From: JACMQX01 sp044225675
GTDB lineage: Bacteria; Pseudomonadota; Gammaproteobacteria; Burkholderiales; Burkholderiaceae_C
Reading direction: 5' to 3'
NCBI GenBank assembly: GCA_044225675.1
Contig: JBGAIH010000003.1
Coordinates: 124,001 to 188,000 of the forward strand
DNA length: 64,000 bases
This document shows, piece after piece, positions 60,398 to 64,000 of this stretch. The notes under the pieces are model-generated. The model was not told where the DNA came from. It made no database searches and saw nothing but the letters and a program-made list of their open reading frames with translations. The stretch's first letter is position 1. Each line of letters opens with the position of its first letter. The position numbers were made by a program, and so were the translations under genes.

Positions 60398-60823
60398 ATG
60401 AAACGCTCATTTCAAAAAGGCTTTACCCTCATCGAACTGATGATCGTGGTGGCCATCATCGGTATCCTCGCCGCTGTTGCTTTGCCTGCCTACCAGGACT
60501 ACACCGTCCGCGCCAAAGTATCCGAAGTCGTTCTGGCCGCATCTTCGGGCCGTACCATCGTGTCCGAGGCCGTCCAGGTCAATGGCGGCTTCCCCAGCAC
60601 CGCCGCCCTGTCTATCCAATCCCAGTCCTCGCGCTATGTGAGCAAAGTGGAGTACGCCTCGACCGCTTCCTCCGACGGCGTGGTCACCGCAACGGCGCAG
60701 GGAGACAGCGCGATCTCCGGCAGCACCATCACGCTGTCCGGCACGATGGGCAACAACGGGCAGGTCACCTGGACCTGCGCCGGCACGATCGCCGCCAAGT
60801 TCCGTCCCGCCAGCTGCAAGTAA
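60398..60823 (+). CDS. pilA: Type IV pilin, PilA-like (second of two)
   Basis: This 141-residue pilin has leader MKRSFQKG, mature start FTLIELMIVVAIIGILAA and disulfide loop WTCAGTIAAKFRPASC. It shares with the preceding pilin the complete N-terminal helix and QDYTVRAKVSEV, then diverges (VQVNGGFPSTAALSIQ against AMIAGGFPSALSVD). It ends in a strong terminator. The pair seems to be a tandem duplication in which the exposed face varies. Confidence 0.93.
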   Translation: MKRSFQKGFTLIELMIVVAIIGILAAVALPAYQDYTVRAKVSEVVLAASSGRTIVSEAVQVNGGFPSTAALSIQSQSSRYVSKVEYASTASSDGVVTATAQGDSAISGSTITLSGTMGNNGQVTWTCAGTIAAKFRPASCK

Positions 60824-60899
60824 AAACGTGGGCGTTGCCGGTCAGGCAAGGTCTGCGCCCTGGCGTACGCCGTCCCTCGCCGCTCAGGATTTCTCCATG

Positions 60900-60932
60900 A
60901 CCCGCCAGTTCAGGACTGGCGGGTATTTTTTT
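60900..60932 (+). terminator. Terminator after the second pilin
   Basis: A perfect 10-bp stem ACCCGCCAGT/ACTGGCGGGT (60900-60909 and 60915-60924) with a 5-nt loop is followed by a run of seven T residues. Confidence 0.9.
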
Positions 60933-60992
60933 CAGGCCAGTCATCTCTGCGATCGCGATTTCCGGCCTGGCCTGTTGGACAGGTCGGTCTTT

Positions 60993-61002
60993 TTGTATAC
61001 AC
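60993..61002. promoter_or_regulatory. GntR-type operator upstream of puuD
   Basis: TTGTATACAC with core TGTATACA (60994-61001) lies 130 bp before the puuD start. It is identical to the site between the GntR regulator and uraH. Confidence 0.65.
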
Positions 61003-61131
61003 TTTGAGGCCGACCGCAGCGGCAAGGCGCAGTTCATGCGCTTCATTCGTGGTCCGTTTTCTGCTTACAGTGTCCGCAGTGGTAAGCAGGTCGTTAGGGC
61101 TTCCCTTTCGGCTTCACATGGGAAACGCGAC

Positions 61132-62331
61132 ATGGAAAGCTATCTTCTCGACTGGGCCAATCTGCTGCTGCGCTGGGTCCACGTCATCACGGCGATCGCC
61201 TGGGTCGGCTCGTCGTTCTACTTCGTTTTTCTGGACAGCAGCCTCACCGCGCCCGAGGACGAGGCCCTGCGCCGCGAGGGCGCCACGGGCGAGCTATGGG
61301 CGGTGCACGGGGGCGGCTTCTACCATCCGGTGAAGTACGCGGTGGCTCCGCCTCGTCTGCCAAGCCATCTGCACTGGTTCTTCTGGGAGAGCTACAGCAC
61401 CTGGCTGTCGGGCTTTGCGCTGTTCACCGTTTCCTACATCTGGAACGCCAGCACCTACCTGATCGACAAGACGCTGGTCAACTGGTCGCCCGGCGCGGCC
61501 ATCGGCGTGGCGCTGTCGTTCCTGGTGGTGTTCTGGATCCTGTACGACGCGATCTGCCAGATCTTCGGCAAGCGCAAGCACGGTGATGCCATCGTCGGCG
61601 CTCTGGTGTTCGTGCTCGTGTGCGTCGCGTCGTGGCTGGCCTGTCACTGGTTCGCTGGGCGCGCGGCCTTCCTGCTGGTGGGCGCCATGATCGCCACCGC
61701 CATGAGCGCCAACGTGTTCTTCTGGATCATCCCGGGCCAGAAGAAGGTGATCGCGTCGATCAAGGCGGGCGAGCCGGTCGACCCCATTCACGGTCAGCGC
61801 GGCAAGCAGCGCAGCGTGCACAACACCTACTTCACGCTGCCGGTGCTGTTTGCCATGCTGTCGAACCACTACAGCTTCACCTGGGGGCATCCGCAGAACT
61901 GGCTGGTGCTCATCCTGATGATGTTCGCGGGCGCAGCCATCCGCCAGTTCTTCGTCATGCGCCATGGCTACAAGCTCGGGCGCAACGGGCATCCGATCGG
62001 CTATGCGCTGGCCGGCCTCGTGGTGCTGGCGGGGGTGATCGTCTGGATGAAGCCGCAGCCTGCCGCCGCGCCGGCCGCCGGGGCCCGGGCCGTGACCTAT
62101 GCCGACCTGCGGCCCGTGCTCGAGCAGCGCTGCTACAGCTGCCATGGCGCCCAGGTGCAGATGAAGAACGTGCGGCTGGACTCCCCCGAGGGCGTGCGCC
62201 AGCATGCCCAGGCGATGTACCAGCAGGTGGTCGTGACGCGGCTCATGCCGATGAACAACGCAACGGGCATCACCGATGCCGAGCGTGCGCTGGTTGCGCA
62301 GTGGTTCCAGGGCGGGGCGCCCCTGCCCTGA
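61132..62331 (+). CDS. puuD: Urate hydroxylase PuuD with C-terminal cytochrome c domain
   Basis: This 399-residue protein oxidises urate to 5-hydroxyisourate at the membrane. About eight hydrophobic helices fill residues 5-315 (LLRWVHVITAIAWVGSSFYFV and the later VHNTYFTLPVLFAMLSNHYSF). A linker follows, then a small cytochrome c domain with CYSCH (334-338) and a late methionine ligand in LMPMNN. This explains why no separate uricase is found. I chose the ATG at 61132; an upstream in-frame start would add 32 non-conserved residues. The operator TTGTATACAC lies upstream. Confidence 0.92.
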   Translation: MESYLLDWANLLLRWVHVITAIAWVGSSFYFVFLDSSLTAPEDEALRREGATGELWAVHGGGFYHPVKYAVAPPRLPSHLHWFFWESYSTWLSGFALFTVSYIWNASTYLIDKTLVNWSPGAAIGVALSFLVVFWILYDAICQIFGKRKHGDAIVGALVFVLVCVASWLACHWFAGRAAFLLVGAMIATAMSANVFFWIIPGQKKVIASIKAGEPVDPIHGQRGKQRSVHNTYFTLPVLFAMLSNHYSFTWGHPQNWLVLILMMFAGAAIRQFFVMRHGYKLGRNGHPIGYALAGLVVLAGVIVWMKPQPAAAPAAGARAVTYADLRPVLEQRCYSCHGAQVQMKNVRLDSPEGVRQHAQAMYQQVVVTRLMPMNNATGITDAERALVAQWFQGGAPLP

Positions 62332-62500
62332 GCAGCGCGCGTCGGGTGAGGGCGCGAGAGGCCTTGCCTGCGGAGTCCAGCGGATGCCCTGAATCGGTGG
62401 AGGATCGCCAGCGAAGGGTTACCAAGCGGTTACCAGTTGCGCCTGTGCGCCGTGCAGCACCCCCCGGGCGCGTCACAATGGCGGCTGGAGACATTCACCC

Positions 62501-63847
62501 ATGACCGCGTCCTTTCTCGACCGCCCCGACACCGCCTGTCCAGACCCCGCCCAGCAGCCCCGCCAGTTCCTCGAATACCTGTACGCCGCAGCCGTGCGGC
62601 GCGCGCTTCCCCTGCACACGCTCGGGCCCTGCCTGCCGCCGCCGCCGAAGGGGCGAACGATCGTCATCGGCGCCGGCAAGGCCGGCGGGTCGATGGCCCA
62701 GGCCGTCGAGGCGCTGTGGCCCGCCGAGGCACCCCTGGAGGGCCTGGTGGTCACGCGCTACGGACACATCCCGCCCCGGCCGTCCGGCCTGGCCACACGC
62801 ATCGAACTGGTGGAAGCCGCGCACCCGGTGCCGGACGCGGCCGGCCTGGATGCGGCGCGCCGCATGCTGGCGCGGGTCCAGGGCCTGACGGCCGACGATC
62901 TCGTGCTGTGCCTGATCTCGGGCGGCGGCTCCGCGCTTCTCACCCTGCCGGCCGAAGGCCTCACGCTGGCCGACAAGCAGGCCGTCAACAAGGCCCTGCT
63001 CGACAGCGGCGCGAACATCTCCGAGATGAACTGCGTGCGCAAGCACCTCTCGCGCATCAAGGGCGGCCGGCTGGCGGCGGCGTGTGCGCCCGCGCGCGTC
63101 GTTACCCTCACCATCAGCGACGTCCCGGGCGACGATCCGTCGATCATCGCCAGCGGCCCGACAGTGCCCGATGCGACGACCTGCGCCGATGCGATCGCCA
63201 TCCTGCGCCGCTATCGCATTGCCGTGCCCCCGGCCGTGATGGCGCAGCTCGAGCAAGGCGCGCTGGAAACGCCCAAGCCTGGCGACCCGGCGTTCGGCGG
63301 CCACGAAGTCCACATGATCGCCACGCCGCAGCAGTCGCTCGAAGCGGCAGCGCAGGCGGCCCGGGCCGCCGGCCTGCAGGCGCACGTGCTGAGCGACGAG
63401 ATCGAAGGCGAGTCGCGCGAGGTCGGCAAGGTCCATGCGGCCATCGCGCGCGCCGTCGCGCGGGGCACGGGCGCGTTTTCCAGGCCCTGCGTCATCCTCT
63501 CGGGCGGTGAGACGACTGTCACGATCCGTCCCCGGCGCGAAGGTGCCGCGCGTGGGCGCGGCGGCCGAGCAGGCGAGTTCTGCATGGGCCTGGCCCAGGC
63601 GCTGCAAGGGCAGACGGGCGTGCACGCGCTGGCGGCCGACACCGACGGCATCGACGGCGTCGAGGACAACGCCGGCGCCTTCGTCGCGCCCGACACCCTG
63701 GCGCGCGCATCGGCGCTCGGGCTCAAGCTCGACGATCATCTCGACCGCAATGACGCCTACGGCTACTTCGATGCCATCGGCGATCTGGTGGTCACCGGCC
63801 CGACGCACACCAACGTGAACGACTTCCGCGCGATGCTGGTGATGTGA
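62501..63847 (+). CDS. Glycerate 2-kinase (GckA/TtuD type, MOFRL family)
   Basis: This 448-residue protein phosphorylates glycerate (or may be annotated as hydroxypyruvate reductase). Motifs: TIVIGAGKAGGSMAQAVE, LVLCLISGGGSALLTLP, KQAVNKALLDSGANISEMNCVRKHLSRIKGGRLA and the MOFRL C-terminal ADTDGIDGVEDNAGAFV. It fits downstream of purine breakdown: ureidoglycolate yields glyoxylate, which reaches 2-phosphoglycerate by way of glycerate. The ATG is preceded by GGAG. It may be driven from its own promoter in the 169-bp gap after puuD. Confidence 0.9.
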   Translation: MTASFLDRPDTACPDPAQQPRQFLEYLYAAAVRRALPLHTLGPCLPPPPKGRTIVIGAGKAGGSMAQAVEALWPAEAPLEGLVVTRYGHIPPRPSGLATRIELVEAAHPVPDAAGLDAARRMLARVQGLTADDLVLCLISGGGSALLTLPAEGLTLADKQAVNKALLDSGANISEMNCVRKHLSRIKGGRLAAACAPARVVTLTISDVPGDDPSIIASGPTVPDATTCADAIAILRRYRIAVPPAVMAQLEQGALETPKPGDPAFGGHEVHMIATPQQSLEAAAQAARAAGLQAHVLSDEIEGESREVGKVHAAIARAVARGTGAFSRPCVILSGGETTVTIRPRREGAARGRGGRAGEFCMGLAQALQGQTGVHALAADTDGIDGVEDNAGAFVAPDTLARASALGLKLDDHLDRNDAYGYFDAIGDLVVTGPTHTNVNDFRAMLVM

Positions 63848-63870
63848 AGGGAGGGCGGCGCGTGCCCCGC

Positions 63871-64000
63871 TCACTCGCAGAGCGAGCGGATCTCCGGCGG
63901 AATCGGCACGGCGCGAATGCCGTTTTTGCCATCGTTGCGGCGGGCCGCGAAGATGCGCACTTCCTCGCACTCCAGGATCAGGTCGTCGCCGCGCATCACG
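63871..64000 (-). CDS. C-terminal end of a probable acyl-CoA thioesterase, cut by the window
   Basis: The last 42 codons of a minus-strand gene are visible, reading VMRGDDLILECEEVRIFAAR and on to PPEIRSLCE before the stop. The fragment resembles the end of 4-hydroxybenzoyl-CoA thioesterase/YbgC-like hotdog proteins, but is too short to be sure. It is convergent with the glycerate kinase. Confidence 0.5.
   Translation of the reverse strand, partial: VMRGDDLILECEEVRIFAARRNDGKNGIRAVPIPPEIRSLCE

Overview
The window is high-GC DNA from a betaproteobacterium, most likely a member of the Comamonadaceae. Support comes from the syntenic block ftsY / two M16 peptidases / rsmD / coaD, several Bug-type solute-binding proteins, an rpoH gene under a CIRCE element, and a complete oxidative purine route built on urate hydroxylase PuuD. 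I cannot fix the genus from sequence reading alone.

Layout. (1) 1-1.9 kb is the end of an integrated conjugative element: a truncated trbI/virB10 and a DUF2274 gene, then a tRNA-Leu(CAA) gene on the minus strand whose anticodon loop is interrupted by a 237-nt group I intron. 190 bp further on lies a bare 5' half of a second tRNA-Leu ending exactly in the anticodon loop, which looks like the disrupted host attachment site. (2) 1.9-13 kb is chromosomal: cysM, a Zn-ribbon Nudix hydrolase, a Bug-type binding protein, rpoH with a CIRCE operator, a marR-oprM-emrA-emrB type efflux operon, a putatively secreted methyltransferase and an XRE-like protein. (3) 12.7-19.3 kb is the ftsY / M16-M16 / rsmD / coaD housekeeping block plus an alpha/beta hydrolase. 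(4) 19.5-25.3 kb is the urea ABC transporter urtABCDE. (5) 25.3-30.3 kb is a minus-strand operon of a double-domain KaiC-like ATPase, a large PAS-rich hybrid histidine kinase and a small ChpT-like phosphotransferase candidate. (6) 30.5-42.2 kb holds an RNase D-like exonuclease, a lone ureD, a purine-type deaminase with an NMT1-type binding protein, a Rieske oxygenase / DapA-like / epimerase group, an unrecognised island of tandem ORFs at 37.4-39.0 kb, and a full NMT1-type ABC operon ending in a second deaminase. (7) 42.3-47.9 kb is a tripartite tricarboxylate transporter operon fused to a TIM-barrel isomerase and an enolase-superfamily gene. (8) 47.9-51.5 kb contains small housekeeping or unknown genes. 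(9) 51.6-62.3 kb is the purine degradation region: 8-oxoguanine deaminase, an M20 peptidase, an OHCU decarboxylase-allantoate amidohydrolase fusion, PuuE allantoinase, a GntR regulator, HIU hydrolase, XdhC and PuuD, interrupted by a frameshifted lipoprotein gene and two tandem type IV pilins. (10) The window closes with a glycerate 2-kinase and the end of a probable thioesterase.

Functionally, much of the window concerns nitrogen from purines. Deaminases and ABC uptake feed xanthine/urate; PuuD, HIU hydrolase, the fusion enzyme and PuuE take urate towards allantoate. Urea import (Urt) and UreD point to urea use. Three near-identical TTGTATACAC/TTGTACACAA sites suggest that one GntR protein ties three of these loci together. 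The most unusual items are the intron-bearing tRNA at the element end, the KaiC/kinase/phosphotransferase operon and a mirrored divergent promoter at 33.8-34.0 kb.
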